Part shown: positions 26,532-35,193 of the stretch, one piece after another
Layout of the letters: each line of letters starts with the position of its first letter
Position numbering within the stretch: the first letter of the stretch is position 1
Assembly: GCA_963675955.2 (NCBI GenBank)
Contig: CAXXVR010000010.1
Span: 62,001 to 126,000 of the forward strand
Direction: 5' to 3'
From: Desulfocicer sp963675955
GTDB taxonomy: Bacteria > Desulfobacterota > Desulfobacteria > Desulfobacterales > Desulfobacteraceae
DNA: 64,000 nt
Made by a program: the position numbers and the translations under genes
Notes under the pieces: model-generated
What the model saw: only the letters and a program-made list of their open reading frames with translations
Databases searched by the model: none
What the model was told of the DNA's origin: nothing

Positions 26532-27674
26532 GTGAGTTTTGGTGGATTGGTAGGTGATATTCGAGAGATTATCTCGCAGGCTCGATCGTTTACACGGAGA
26601 AGTGTGAACTCCCTTCAGGTTATATCCAATTATTTGATTGGAAAAAGGCTTGTGGATAGTGAACAACCGGGGAAAGAGCGTGCTGAATATGGAAAGGAGA
26701 CACTAAAACAGTTGTCTGCTGAGCTTACTAAGGAATTCGGCAAGGGTTATTCTGCGACCAATCTTGAGTATATGCGCAAATTCTATCGAACATATAATCC
26801 GCGCATTAAAATGATTCCTCAGACAGCGTCTGAGATATCCAAGGGACAAAAACCTCAGACAGGGTCTGAGGAATTGAGCCTTAGCCGAATTGGCCAAACA
26901 CTGTCTGCCCAATTGCCGTTGAGCTGGTCGCATTACCTTTTTCTGATGGGGATTTCCAATGCCGATGAACGGCGTTTCTATGAGGTCGAATCGGCCAATG
27001 AGGGTTGGTCACTACGAGAATTGAAGCGGCAGTTTGATTCCAGCCTGTATGAGCGTTTGGCTCTGAGTAAAGATAAAGAGGGCGTGAAAAAGCTGTCTGA
27101 GCAAGGCCAGTTAGTAGAGAGACATGAGGATGTGATCAAAGATCCACTGGTGCTGGAGTTCCTTGGATTTAAAGAGCATCATCGATATTCGGAGACGGAA
27201 CTGGAAACCGCCATCATTGATAAGTTAGAACAGTTTCTACTGGAGCTTGGAAAAGGTTATCTCTTTGAAGCTCGCCAAAAGCGCTTTACCTTTGATGAAG
27301 ACCACTTTTTTGTGGATCTGGTTTTCTACAACCGACTGCTTCGTTGCTATGTCATTATCGACCTGAAGATTGGTGAATTAAAGCATCAAGACCTCGGGCA
27401 GATGCAGATGTATGTGAATTACTTCGACCGTTTTGTAAAACTCGATGATGAGCAACCAACCATTGGTATTGTACTTTGCAAAAAGAAGAAGGATTCACTG
27501 GTGGAAATAACGCTTCCCAAAGGAGCCAATATCCACGCTACAAAATACCAGACCTACCTTCCGGACAAAGACACCCTGAAAAACCAACTGGAAGAAGCCC
27601 AAGCCGAATGGGAAGCAGCTCACGAGAATTCCTCGGACGTTCAAAAAGAAGGAACCACAAATGAACACGAATAA
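26463..27674 (+). CDS. DUF1016/YhcG-family PD-(D/E)XK nuclease
   Basis: 403 residues. The N-terminal DUF1016 domain (about 28-190; GLVGDIREIISQAR, YGKETLKQLSAELTKEFGKG, NLEYMRKFYRTY, WSHYLFLM) is followed by the C-terminal nuclease domain (about 225-380) with FVDLVFYNRLLRCYVIIDLK giving the PD-(D/E)XK-type D...DLK pattern. YhcG-type proteins are frequent beside restriction systems and are thought to act on DNA. The first 23 codons are repeat sequence (MNHENHEKTRKKKV, TTEHTENTE) and the last codons are repeat too, so both ends were remodelled. The stop-start overlap TAATG couples it to mod. Placement between mod and res suggests it joined the type III system. Confidence 0.86.
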   Translation: MNHENHEKTRKKKVTTEHTENTEVSFGGLVGDIREIISQARSFTRRSVNSLQVISNYLIGKRLVDSEQPGKERAEYGKETLKQLSAELTKEFGKGYSATNLEYMRKFYRTYNPRIKMIPQTASEISKGQKPQTGSEELSLSRIGQTLSAQLPLSWSHYLFLMGISNADERRFYEVESANEGWSLRELKRQFDSSLYERLALSKDKEGVKKLSEQGQLVERHEDVIKDPLVLEFLGFKEHHRYSETELETAIIDKLEQFLLELGKGYLFEARQKRFTFDEDHFFVDLVFYNRLLRCYVIIDLKIGELKHQDLGQMQMYVNYFDRFVKLDDEQPTIGIVLCKKKKDSLVEITLPKGANIHATKYQTYLPDKDTLKNQLEEAQAEWEAAHENSSDVQKEGTTNEHE

Positions 27675-27850
27675 ACACGAATTAAGAAATAAAGTGGTTG
27701 TTTCCATTTTGGAATATACCACTCAAAAGAGTTTACACATGCTAAATACAGAGCTCTTAAAAATTTCAGAGAATGCACTTTCGTGTGTTTCGTGCCTTTC
27801 GTGGTTAAAAAACATCCCTTCTGTGTTTTCCGTGTATTCCGTGGTTAAAA
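27651..27850 (+). repeat. Island repeats, copy 5 cluster, between the YhcG gene and res
   Basis: ACCACAAATGAACACGAATA at the left, then after about 100 bp the right arms CGTGTTTCGTGCCTTTCGTGGTT and CTGTGTTTTCCGTGTATTCCGTGG one after the other. It looks like nested or composite copies of two variants of the repeat. The res ribosome binding site follows at once. Confidence 0.78.
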
Positions 27851-27863
27851 ACGGAGGGTTGTC

Positions 27864-30800
27864 ATGAAAATTCAATTTGATCCGAATCTGGACTTCCAGA
27901 AACAGGCCATAGAATCCGTCGCAGGGGTATTTGAAGGTCAGGAGATTTGCCAGACCAATTTTACCGTGGCTCCGCTGCAGTACACGACCCAACAGGTCAT
28001 TCCCGGCATGGAAAATAATCTGGGTATCGGAAACCGCTTAAAGCTGCTCCCCGAGGACATCCACAAAAACATCCGCAAGATACAGCTGCAGAACGGGCTG
28101 GCTCCTTCCGAGAAAATGGACTCCATGAATTTTACCGTAGAAATGGAGACCGGAACCGGAAAGACCTATGTCTACCTGCGCTCCATCTTTGAAATGAATC
28201 GACTCTACGGCTTCACCAAATTCATCATTGTGGTGCCGTCCATTGCCATCAAGGAAGGCGTTGCCAAGTCTTTAGAGATCACTGCCGAGCATTTTAAAGA
28301 GCTTTATGAAAATGTAACCTTTGATGCCTTTGTCTACAACTCCAGCAAGCTTTCCGACGTAAGAAACTTTGCCACCAGTCCGGACATTCAGATCATGGTG
28401 ATCAATATCGATGCTTTCCGAAAAAGCTTCACTGATCCGGAAAAGGAGAACAAGGCGAACATTATCCACCGGTCCCATGACCGGATGACCGGAGCCAAGC
28501 CGATTGAATACATTCAGGAAACCAACCCGATTGTAATTGTGGATGAGCCGCAGAGCGTGGATACCACATCAAAGAGTAAAGAGGCGATAGCCTCGCTGAA
28601 CCCGCTCTGCACGTTGCGTTACTCCGCCACTCATGTGGACAAGCACCACATGCTTTACAAGCTGGATTCGGTTGATGCCTATGAACAGAAGCTGGTTAAG
28701 CAGATTGAGGTTGCCGGAGTTGAAGTCAAAGACGGCCACAACAAAGCCTATATAAAGCTCTTGAGTGTAAACAACAAGAAGAGCCCGATCACTGCCAAAA
28801 TCGAGATCGATTGCCGCATGAAGAACGGCAACATCAAACGAAAGACCGTGGTGGTCTCAAGCGGTGCTGATCTGCTGGATGCAAAATACAGCGGCGGTCG
28901 TGACATTTACGATGGCTATATCATTGAGGATATCTACTGCGAAAAAGGCAATGAATACATCAGCTTCACCAGCAAGCCGGAAATCCTGAAATTAGGTCAG
29001 GCCATTGGTGAAGTGGACCCGGATGAATACAAGCGCCTGCAGATCCGCAAGACCATTGAGGAGCATCTGGATAAAGAGATGCGCCTGCGCCCTCAGGGTA
29101 TCAAGGTGCTCAGCCTGTTTTTCATCGATAAGGTGGCCAATTACCGCTGGTACGACGAGGACGGCAATCCGCAAAAGGGCAAATTCGCTCTGATGTTTGA
29201 AGAAGAGTATGCCCGGGCAATCCGCAAACCAAAATACAGCACCCTCTTTGAAGGGGCCGACCTGGATACAGTGGCTGCCGGTGTGCATGACGGTTATTTT
29301 GCGATTGACCCCAAAAAGGATTCTTCTGGAAATAATAGATTTAAGGAGTCAAAATTAGGCAAAAATGATAAGCCAGCAAGCACTGTCGCTGATGGCAGTG
29401 CTTATCACACAATTATGAAAGCTAAAGAATGGTTACTTAGTTTTGGATGCCCTTTAAAATTCATTTTTTCACACTCTGCCCTTAAGGAAGGCTGGGACAA
29501 TCCCAACGTATTCCAGATATGTACGCTCAACGAAACCAATTCCCTTATCAAAAAACGGCAGGAAATAGGCCGTGGTCTGCGTATATGTGTCAATCAGAAT
29601 GGTGAGCGGGTCCATGGTTTTGAGGTCAACACCCTCACGGTTATGGCCAACGAGTCATATGAAAAGTTTGCCGAGCAACTCCAGAAAGAGATTGAGCAGG
29701 AAGAAGGCATCAAATTCGGTGTGGTTGAAGAGCACCTGTTTGCCAACATCGTTGTTCCGGTTGACGAATACAACAACGAATATCTTGGTGTCGATGCCTC
29801 CAAGAAACTTTGGGACCAACTGAAAACCACCGGTTACATTGATTCCAAAGGCAAAGTTCAAGACTCTTTGAAAACAGCCTTGAAAAGCGGCGAGCTGAAA
29901 CTGCCTGAAGAATTCAAAGAGCACGCCCCGCAAATTGCTGCGGTGCTGAAGAAGGTGTCTGGCAATCTCAACATCAAGAACCGTGACGACAAGAAAAAGG
30001 TATCGCTGAATAAAGCCGTATTTTTAAGTCCGGAGTTCAAAGCGCTTTGGGACCGAATCAAATACAAGACCACCTTTAGAGTGGACTTTGATGTGGAGGC
30101 ACTTGCCACAAAATGCGCTGAAGAGATCAAAGCCAATCTGCAGGTGGGCAAAGCCAGGTTTATTTATCGAAAAGCCAAGGCGGAGATTGACCGTGGCGGC
30201 GTTCACGCAGAACAGGTTCAGGAAACAGCCAGCGTTTATGAGTCACGATCTTTTGACCTGCCGGATCTGATCACTTATCTCCAGAATGAAACCAATCTGA
30301 CACGCCGGACAATCGTTAAGATTATCAACGACAGCGGTCGTCTGGAGTCATTCAAAAACAATCCGCAGAAATTCATCGAGCAGGTATCGACCATCATCCA
30401 GCACCAGATGCGCCTTTTTGTGGTGGACGGGATTAAGTATCACAAGATCGGTGATGACCATTTTTATGCTCAGGAACTATTCAGCGATAACGAGCTGTTT
30501 GGCTACCTGCAGAAAAACATGGTCGAAAGCCAGAAATCGGTCTTTGACCATGTGGTTTACGATTCCGATGTAGAGTTGGAGTTTGCCACTGCCTTTGAAC
30601 GAAGCGATGACATCAAGCTCTACGCCAAGCTTCCGGACTGGTTCAAAATTGACACGCCTCTGGGCACCTACAATCCAGACTGGGCTGTATTGATTGAGGT
30701 GGATGGAAAAGAGAAACTCTACTTTGTTGTTGAGACCAAAAGCACCTTATTCACCGATGCTCTCCGCCCAACTGAAAAAGCCAAAATCGCATGCGGCAAG

Positions 30801-30881
30801 GAGCACTTCAAAGCTCTGGGCAAAGAGGTTGAGTTCGCCGTCACAAATGCGTTCGAGGACTTTTCAGGGAAGTACGTTTAA
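27864..30881 (+). CDS. Type III restriction endonuclease subunit (Res)
   Basis: 1005 residues. Superfamily 2 translocase motifs: METGTGKTYV (near residue 94), the DEAD-box variant VDEPQSVD, LRYSATH and QEIGRGLRI (motif VI). The C terminus holds the nuclease: YNPDWAVL followed by VVETKS gives the PD-x-ETK active site of type III Res proteins. Length fits the family. GGAGGG precedes the ATG. A short stretch at about 29325-29475, encoding DSSGNNRFKESKLGKNDKPA and on to FGCPLKFIFSHS, is AT-rich compared with the rest, again suggesting a recombined patch. Confidence 0.93.
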   Translation: MKIQFDPNLDFQKQAIESVAGVFEGQEICQTNFTVAPLQYTTQQVIPGMENNLGIGNRLKLLPEDIHKNIRKIQLQNGLAPSEKMDSMNFTVEMETGTGKTYVYLRSIFEMNRLYGFTKFIIVVPSIAIKEGVAKSLEITAEHFKELYENVTFDAFVYNSSKLSDVRNFATSPDIQIMVINIDAFRKSFTDPEKENKANIIHRSHDRMTGAKPIEYIQETNPIVIVDEPQSVDTTSKSKEAIASLNPLCTLRYSATHVDKHHMLYKLDSVDAYEQKLVKQIEVAGVEVKDGHNKAYIKLLSVNNKKSPITAKIEIDCRMKNGNIKRKTVVVSSGADLLDAKYSGGRDIYDGYIIEDIYCEKGNEYISFTSKPEILKLGQAIGEVDPDEYKRLQIRKTIEEHLDKEMRLRPQGIKVLSLFFIDKVANYRWYDEDGNPQKGKFALMFEEEYARAIRKPKYSTLFEGADLDTVAAGVHDGYFAIDPKKDSSGNNRFKESKLGKNDKPASTVADGSAYHTIMKAKEWLLSFGCPLKFIFSHSALKEGWDNPNVFQICTLNETNSLIKKRQEIGRGLRICVNQNGERVHGFEVNTLTVMANESYEKFAEQLQKEIEQEEGIKFGVVEEHLFANIVVPVDEYNNEYLGVDASKKLWDQLKTTGYIDSKGKVQDSLKTALKSGELKLPEEFKEHAPQIAAVLKKVSGNLNIKNRDDKKKVSLNKAVFLSPEFKALWDRIKYKTTFRVDFDVEALATKCAEEIKANLQVGKARFIYRKAKAEIDRGGVHAEQVQETASVYESRSFDLPDLITYLQNETNLTRRTIVKIINDSGRLESFKNNPQKFIEQVSTIIQHQMRLFVVDGIKYHKIGDDHFYAQELFSDNELFGYLQKNMVESQKSVFDHVVYDSDVELEFATAFERSDDIKLYAKLPDWFKIDTPLGTYNPDWAVLIEVDGKEKLYFVVETKSTLFTDALRPTEKAKIACGKEHFKALGKEVEFAVTNAFEDFSGKYV

Positions 30882-30999
30882 TTCAAAGGGAAAATGAGCA
30901 GATGGTTTCTTCAACAACAACGGAATGGTTAACACAAAGGCCAAAGTGGCTGCAAGTCGCTGTCCGGCCCGGGATGTACAAAGGTGGGAGGACAAGTAA

Positions 31000-32352
31000 A
31001 TGACTGATCCCCGCAAAAAAAAACTGATTGATCTGGGTCCTGATGCTCTGGCAGATGCTTTATTGAACCTTGCAGGCCATTCTGACGAGGCCGATGACCT
31101 GATTGAACAGTTGATAGCCACACCAAAAGAGAACGTTCAGCGGTTTAAAAAGAAGCTTTCCAGCCTGCAACATTCAAGTCGCTTTATCGATTGGCGCGGT
31201 GCCTCCAGTTTTGCCCGTGAACTTGAAATGCTGCTGAAGGATGTGAAAGCCGGTGTGGATGATCCCCTTACAGGCATTGAGATGGTGGCGGCATTTTACG
31301 AGGCTGACAATACCATTTTTGAGATGTGCGATGACTCCAGTGGAAACATCGGCGATGTATTCCGTTATGATGCCAAAGAGCTGTTTGTGGACTATGCCTC
31401 CCGTTGCACCGACAAAGAGAAAATTGCGGACATCATTCTGGATGTGACTCAGAAGGACAACTACGGCATCCGGGATACCTTGATTGATTGCGCTGGAGAA
31501 TGCCTGCCCGAAGAGGTTATCCGAACCATGATTGCCACACTTCAGAAGTGGGCCGATAAAGGAAAGGATGAATACGGCAAGCGTCATCATTTGATGCTTA
31601 TCGAATCATTGGCCTGGCAGATCAAGGATGCCGAACTCTTTGAAAAGACCCGTATTGCTTCGTGGGGAAAGCTGTCCACAGCGGCACTTATCGACATAGC
31701 CCGGGTGTATCTGGAAAGCGGAGATGTTGAAACAGCCCATTCATGGCTGAAGAAAATCCCTGAGGATGAAACCTATCAGGCATATGAACGGGATAAACTG
31801 CTGGAGGAAATCTACCAGAAACAGGGTAATCCAGAAAAACTGATTGAACTTTTGTACCAGAAATTCAGAGCCTATCACTCCACGGACACCTTGCAGGCAC
31901 TTCTGGATGTTATCGGTCATGACAAGCGAGATGAGGTCGTTGCTGATGAGGTGGTACAGATTCTGAAAGCCGACAGCCTCCGGGAATCAGATGCGGAATT
32001 CCTGATCTCAATTGGAAAGATCGATGAAGCCGAGGAATACCTGCTTGGGCTTGCCCATCAGTTGAATGGAGATTATTACGGCAGCCTGCTTTCTCTGGCT
32101 GAGACAATGGAATCAGAAAATCGACATCTCGCTGCCAGCCTGATGTACCGCAGCCTGCTTGTCTCAATTCTGGAGCGAGGTTACACCAAAGCCTATCCCC
32201 ATGGAATCCGGTACCTGAAGAAGCTGGACAAGCTGGCGATAACCGTTTCCGATTGGAAAGAATTTAACAGCCAGGAAACATTCAAAGAGCAGATCAAAAA
32301 AGCACATGGTCGCAAACGAAGCTTCTGGTCAAATTATGAGGTAAAGAAATGA
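31000..32352 (+). CDS. DUF6880-like helical-repeat protein at the end of the island
   Basis: 450 residues, all-helical and TPR-like, without catalytic motifs. The stretch FIDWRGASSFARELEMLL and MCDDSSGNIGDVF matches my recollection of the DUF6880 family, whose function is unknown. The second half repeats helix pairs of the type ARVYLESGDVETAHSWLKKI, typical for protein-binding scaffolds. The ATG follows GGGAGGA. It lies 118 bp after res in the same direction and may be a further component of the defence locus. The stop overlaps the next small frame as ATGA. Confidence 0.7.
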   Translation: MTDPRKKKLIDLGPDALADALLNLAGHSDEADDLIEQLIATPKENVQRFKKKLSSLQHSSRFIDWRGASSFARELEMLLKDVKAGVDDPLTGIEMVAAFYEADNTIFEMCDDSSGNIGDVFRYDAKELFVDYASRCTDKEKIADIILDVTQKDNYGIRDTLIDCAGECLPEEVIRTMIATLQKWADKGKDEYGKRHHLMLIESLAWQIKDAELFEKTRIASWGKLSTAALIDIARVYLESGDVETAHSWLKKIPEDETYQAYERDKLLEEIYQKQGNPEKLIELLYQKFRAYHSTDTLQALLDVIGHDKRDEVVADEVVQILKADSLRESDAEFLISIGKIDEAEEYLLGLAHQLNGDYYGSLLSLAETMESENRHLAASLMYRSLLVSILERGYTKAYPHGIRYLKKLDKLAITVSDWKEFNSQETFKEQIKKAHGRKRSFWSNYEVKK

Positions 32353-32480
32353 ACGAACGATTTTATCTGCTGAAAATCCAATTGATTGATAAAGAAGATG
32401 GTCTGGTATGCGGAAAATACCGTCTTGGAGACCTGATCAAACAGAACGGTCGCACATTCAGTTACCTATATATGGAATAA
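32349..32480 (+). CDS. Small ORF (43 codons), possible remnant at the right edge of the island
   Basis: Starts MNERFYLLKIQLIDKEDG with ATGA overlap to the DUF6880-like gene, so it is placed like an operon gene, but it stops with TAA after 43 codons. The same frame stays open for another 34 codons after the stop (VVFSHGAAESGYCTK...), hinting at a longer gene broken by one nonsense codon. No family recognised. Confidence 0.4.
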   Translation: MNERFYLLKIQLIDKEDGLVCGKYRLGDLIKQNGRTFSYLYME

Positions 32481-32561
32481 GTGGTTTTTTCCCATGGTGC
32501 GGCAGAATCCGGATATTGCACAAAGCTATTGGGAGTACTGTTTGAAATAGGCATTAACAAT

Positions 32562-32592
32562 TTGACTCTTCAAGGAATTCTATGAATATAAT
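32562..32592 (+). promoter_or_regulatory. Promoter of the metNIQ-DUF169 operon
   Basis: TTGACT at 32562-32567 and a perfect TATAAT at 32587-32592, with a 19-base spacer. Transcription would start near 32599, which argues against the upstream ATG at 32605 and for the metN start at 32677. No SAM riboswitch is seen in the leader. Confidence 0.55.
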
Positions 32593-32676
32593 CCCGGCTC
32601 AATTGTGGAAAATGGTTTTACATTGAAATGCTTAAAATACGGTATTGTTAAAAAAGAAAGAGGTTCATTTCTCCCT

Positions 32677-33675
32677 ATGATTCAGGTGCAAAATCTTTAT
32701 AAGTCTTATGGTAGTGCTGAGCAAAACATGGTGCTAAAAGATATCAGCCTGGACATTCAAAAAGGTGATATTTTTGGGATTATTGGACAGAGTGGGGTTG
32801 GTAAATCCACCCTGCTGCGCTGTATCAACGGACTTGAAGGGTTTGACCGGGGCCGTTTAATGGTTAACGGGCAGGATGTCTTCAGGTTATCTGATGATAC
32901 GTTAAGGCATTTTCGTAAAAACATTGGGATGATTTTTCAAAATTTTGCATTGCTCAGTCGAAAAACTGTGTTTGAAAATGTTGTTTTACCCATGCAGTGC
33001 TGGGAGTATTCGAAATCCCGGAAAAATTCGATTGCTAAAGAGCTATTGAGCCTGGTCGGTCTGGAGGATAAAATCCATGCTTACCCCAACGAGCTTTCCG
33101 GTGGTCAGAAACAGCGGGTAGCCATTGCAAGAGCCCTTACCCTGGAACCCAAGATCCTGCTTTGTGATGAAGCCACCTCGTCCTTAGATCCGGGTATGAC
33201 CCAGTCAATTTTGGATTTATTGCGAAGCATTAATAAAAAACTTGGGCTCACCATTGTCTTTGTTACCCATGAAATGGATGTCATTAAATTCATCTGTGAC
33301 AAGATGGCTATTATTGCAGGAGGGAAAATAGAGGTCTCTGGTTCTGTGGAATCTGTTTTCCTCCAAGAGCCTAAAGCTCTGATTGAACTGGTGGGCCAAA
33401 GACCTATTGAAATTCCCCAAGGAAAAGCCGTGATCAGACTTTCTGTAAAAAACGAGAATATTGCCGTACCCTTTCTCTATGAGATGGCTGGAGAATTGAA
33501 AGTCCCCTTTTCCATTTTATCTGCGGGCATTGAGCGGACCAATAGAAAACGCTTTGGAAATATCTTTCTTGCCGTACCCGAAAACGATCTTCAAAAGGTG
33601 TTGACCTTTTTTAATGATCGCATGATGACCTGTGTGCAATACAATGATAGCACTGCTGAAAGGAGTATCTGTTGA
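32677..33675 (+). CDS. metN: Methionine-type ABC transporter ATP-binding protein (MetN-like)
   Basis: 332 residues. Walker A IGQSGVGKSTLL, Q-loop MIFQNFALLSRKTVFENV, signature LSGGQKQRVAIARAL and Walker B LLCDEATSSLD give a complete ABC ATPase. The C-terminal NIL domain (about residues 260-330) is the regulatory ligand-sensing domain of MetN proteins. An ATG at 32605 would add 24 residues but lies too close to the predicted transcription start. The stop overlaps the TTG start of metI. The substrate is uncertain: homologues move methionine, but DUF169 in the operon may indicate another compound. Confidence 0.88.
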   Translation: MIQVQNLYKSYGSAEQNMVLKDISLDIQKGDIFGIIGQSGVGKSTLLRCINGLEGFDRGRLMVNGQDVFRLSDDTLRHFRKNIGMIFQNFALLSRKTVFENVVLPMQCWEYSKSRKNSIAKELLSLVGLEDKIHAYPNELSGGQKQRVAIARALTLEPKILLCDEATSSLDPGMTQSILDLLRSINKKLGLTIVFVTHEMDVIKFICDKMAIIAGGKIEVSGSVESVFLQEPKALIELVGQRPIEIPQGKAVIRLSVKNENIAVPFLYEMAGELKVPFSILSAGIERTNRKRFGNIFLAVPENDLQKVLTFFNDRMMTCVQYNDSTAERSIC

Positions 33676-34370
33676 TACATCTTGATTTTGCAACAACCCG
33701 ATTATTTGAATACATGCCTAAAATCATTCTTCCCGCTGTTGGTGCCACGGTGAGAATGCTTTTTTTTTCTATGATCCTTGGTTTGATCATCGGAATCCTT
33801 GTGGCCATTATATTGGTATTGACTTCCCCCCATGGATTGAAACCCAACCCAAAGGTTTATAAAGTACTCGGCTTTGTCGTTAACATGATCCGTGCCTTTC
33901 CTGTGATCATCTTAATTGTTGCCATTTCTCCTTTGACAAGGGCCATTGTGGGCACCTCAATCGGGGAAAAAGCGGCCATTGTCCCCTTAACGCTTTCCGC
34001 ATTTCCAGTTATTGCCCGATATATTGAAGCAAGCATCCTGGAAGTTGACTCGAATTTGATCCTTGCTGCCCGCTCTTTTGGGGCCTCAGACTGGCAGATC
34101 ATCTTTCGAGTGCTGTTTCCCGAAGCAATGCCCTCAATTGTGTCCGGTCTCACAACCACTACCATTCTTTTTTTGGGGGCAACCACCCTGGCCGGCGCTG
34201 TTGGCGCAGGAGGCCTTGGAGCCGTGGCCTTGACCTATGGTTACCAGCGCTTTGACGATGCAATGATGTATGCAATTGTCCTGATCCTCTTTGTCATGGT
34301 TCTTGTCATCCAAGGGGGCGGGGAGTTTATCTATAGAAAACAAAAAGAAAAAGGAGATGTATCTAAATGA
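33672..34370 (+). CDS. metI: Methionine-type ABC transporter permease (MetI-like)
   Basis: 232 residues with about five membrane segments and the permease EAA loop region (AARSFGASDWQIIFRVLFPEA), in the usual MetI arrangement. The TTG start follows AAAGGAG and overlaps the metN stop (TTGA); the end overlaps metQ (ATGA). It forms the inner-membrane channel with MetN. Confidence 0.9.
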   Translation: MIHLDFATTRLFEYMPKIILPAVGATVRMLFFSMILGLIIGILVAIILVLTSPHGLKPNPKVYKVLGFVVNMIRAFPVIILIVAISPLTRAIVGTSIGEKAAIVPLTLSAFPVIARYIEASILEVDSNLILAARSFGASDWQIIFRVLFPEAMPSIVSGLTTTTILFLGATTLAGAVGAGGLGAVALTYGYQRFDDAMMYAIVLILFVMVLVIQGGGEFIYRKQKEKGDVSK

Positions 34371-35176
34371 AAAGAGCAATTCTCATGGCAGTGGTGTCAT
34401 TGATCTTTTTTGGGGTAACACCCTTTAATGGGGTTTCAGTAGTCCAAAGTGCTGAAACAAAGAAAATGGATATCTCAATTGCCTGTGCAGAAACCACCCA
34501 GGCACTTGTCGATGCCGTTGTTCCGGTCATGGCAGAAAAAGGATACAAAATCACCTACCAGATATTCAACAATAATGTGAACACGCTTGTGGCCGTAAAT
34601 GACGGGAGTATGGACGCCCTGATGCTTGTCCACAAACCGTTTATGCAAATTTATAATAATAAAAATAACGCTGATCTTGTGATGGTCGAACCGCATATGT
34701 TTGCTGTGGGTATGGGATTGTTTTCCGAGCGATACACCAGCGTCGATGACCTGCCCGAAAATGCTTCAATTGCCATCATGAATGATTCGATGAATATGGA
34801 TCGTGGCCTTAGAATCCTGGCTGATGCGGATCTTCTTTCCATTGATTCTTCAAAGGAAACCGTCACTTTGATGGACATTGTAAAAAATCCTAAAAATTTT
34901 AAGTTCGTTGAGATGGGTCAAACCCAGACCGTACGCTCACTCCAGGATATGGATGCGGCAATCGCCTTTTTCAGCCACATGAAAAATGCAGACAAGGATT
35001 TTAACAATTACCTGATCAGGGACCAACGGCCCGATAAATATCCACAAGGTGTCATTGTCAAAACTGAAAATGCCAAAGCCCAGTGGGCCCAGGACCTTGT
35101 CCAGGCCTTTCACAGCAAAGAAATCCGGGACTTTGCCTATAAACATTACGGTGGCCTTTACGAATATTTTGATTAA
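34367..35176 (+). CDS. metQ: Methionine-type substrate-binding protein (MetQ/NlpA-like), apparently not a lipoprotein
   Basis: 269 residues of the NLPA family. The N terminus is a Sec signal (hydrophobic AILMAVVSLIFFGV, then VQSA before Glu). No lipobox cysteine is present, so the mature protein should be free in the periplasm, whereas MetQ is usually lipid-anchored. Family features include FNNNVNTLVAVNDGSMDALM and IAIMNDSMNMDRGLRIL. Together with MetN and MetI it completes an importer. Confidence 0.87.
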   Translation: MKRAILMAVVSLIFFGVTPFNGVSVVQSAETKKMDISIACAETTQALVDAVVPVMAEKGYKITYQIFNNNVNTLVAVNDGSMDALMLVHKPFMQIYNNKNNADLVMVEPHMFAVGMGLFSERYTSVDDLPENASIAIMNDSMNMDRGLRILADADLLSIDSSKETVTLMDIVKNPKNFKFVEMGQTQTVRSLQDMDAAIAFFSHMKNADKDFNNYLIRDQRPDKYPQGVIVKTENAKAQWAQDLVQAFHSKEIRDFAYKHYGGLYEYFD

Positions 35177-35193
35177 TAACAAGGCATAATACT

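Noticed and set aside
23568..27850. CRISPR array made of the island repeats
   Set aside because: The repeats are palindromic, about 70 bp, widely and irregularly spaced and separated by whole genes; no spacer series or cas gene is present.
32478..32480. Recoded stop (selenocysteine or similar) joining the two small frames
   Set aside because: The codon is TAA, not TGA, and no SECIS-like hairpin is visible.
32593..32676. SAM or other riboswitch before metN
   Set aside because: The leader is only about 80 bases and shows none of the conserved SAM riboswitch stems.
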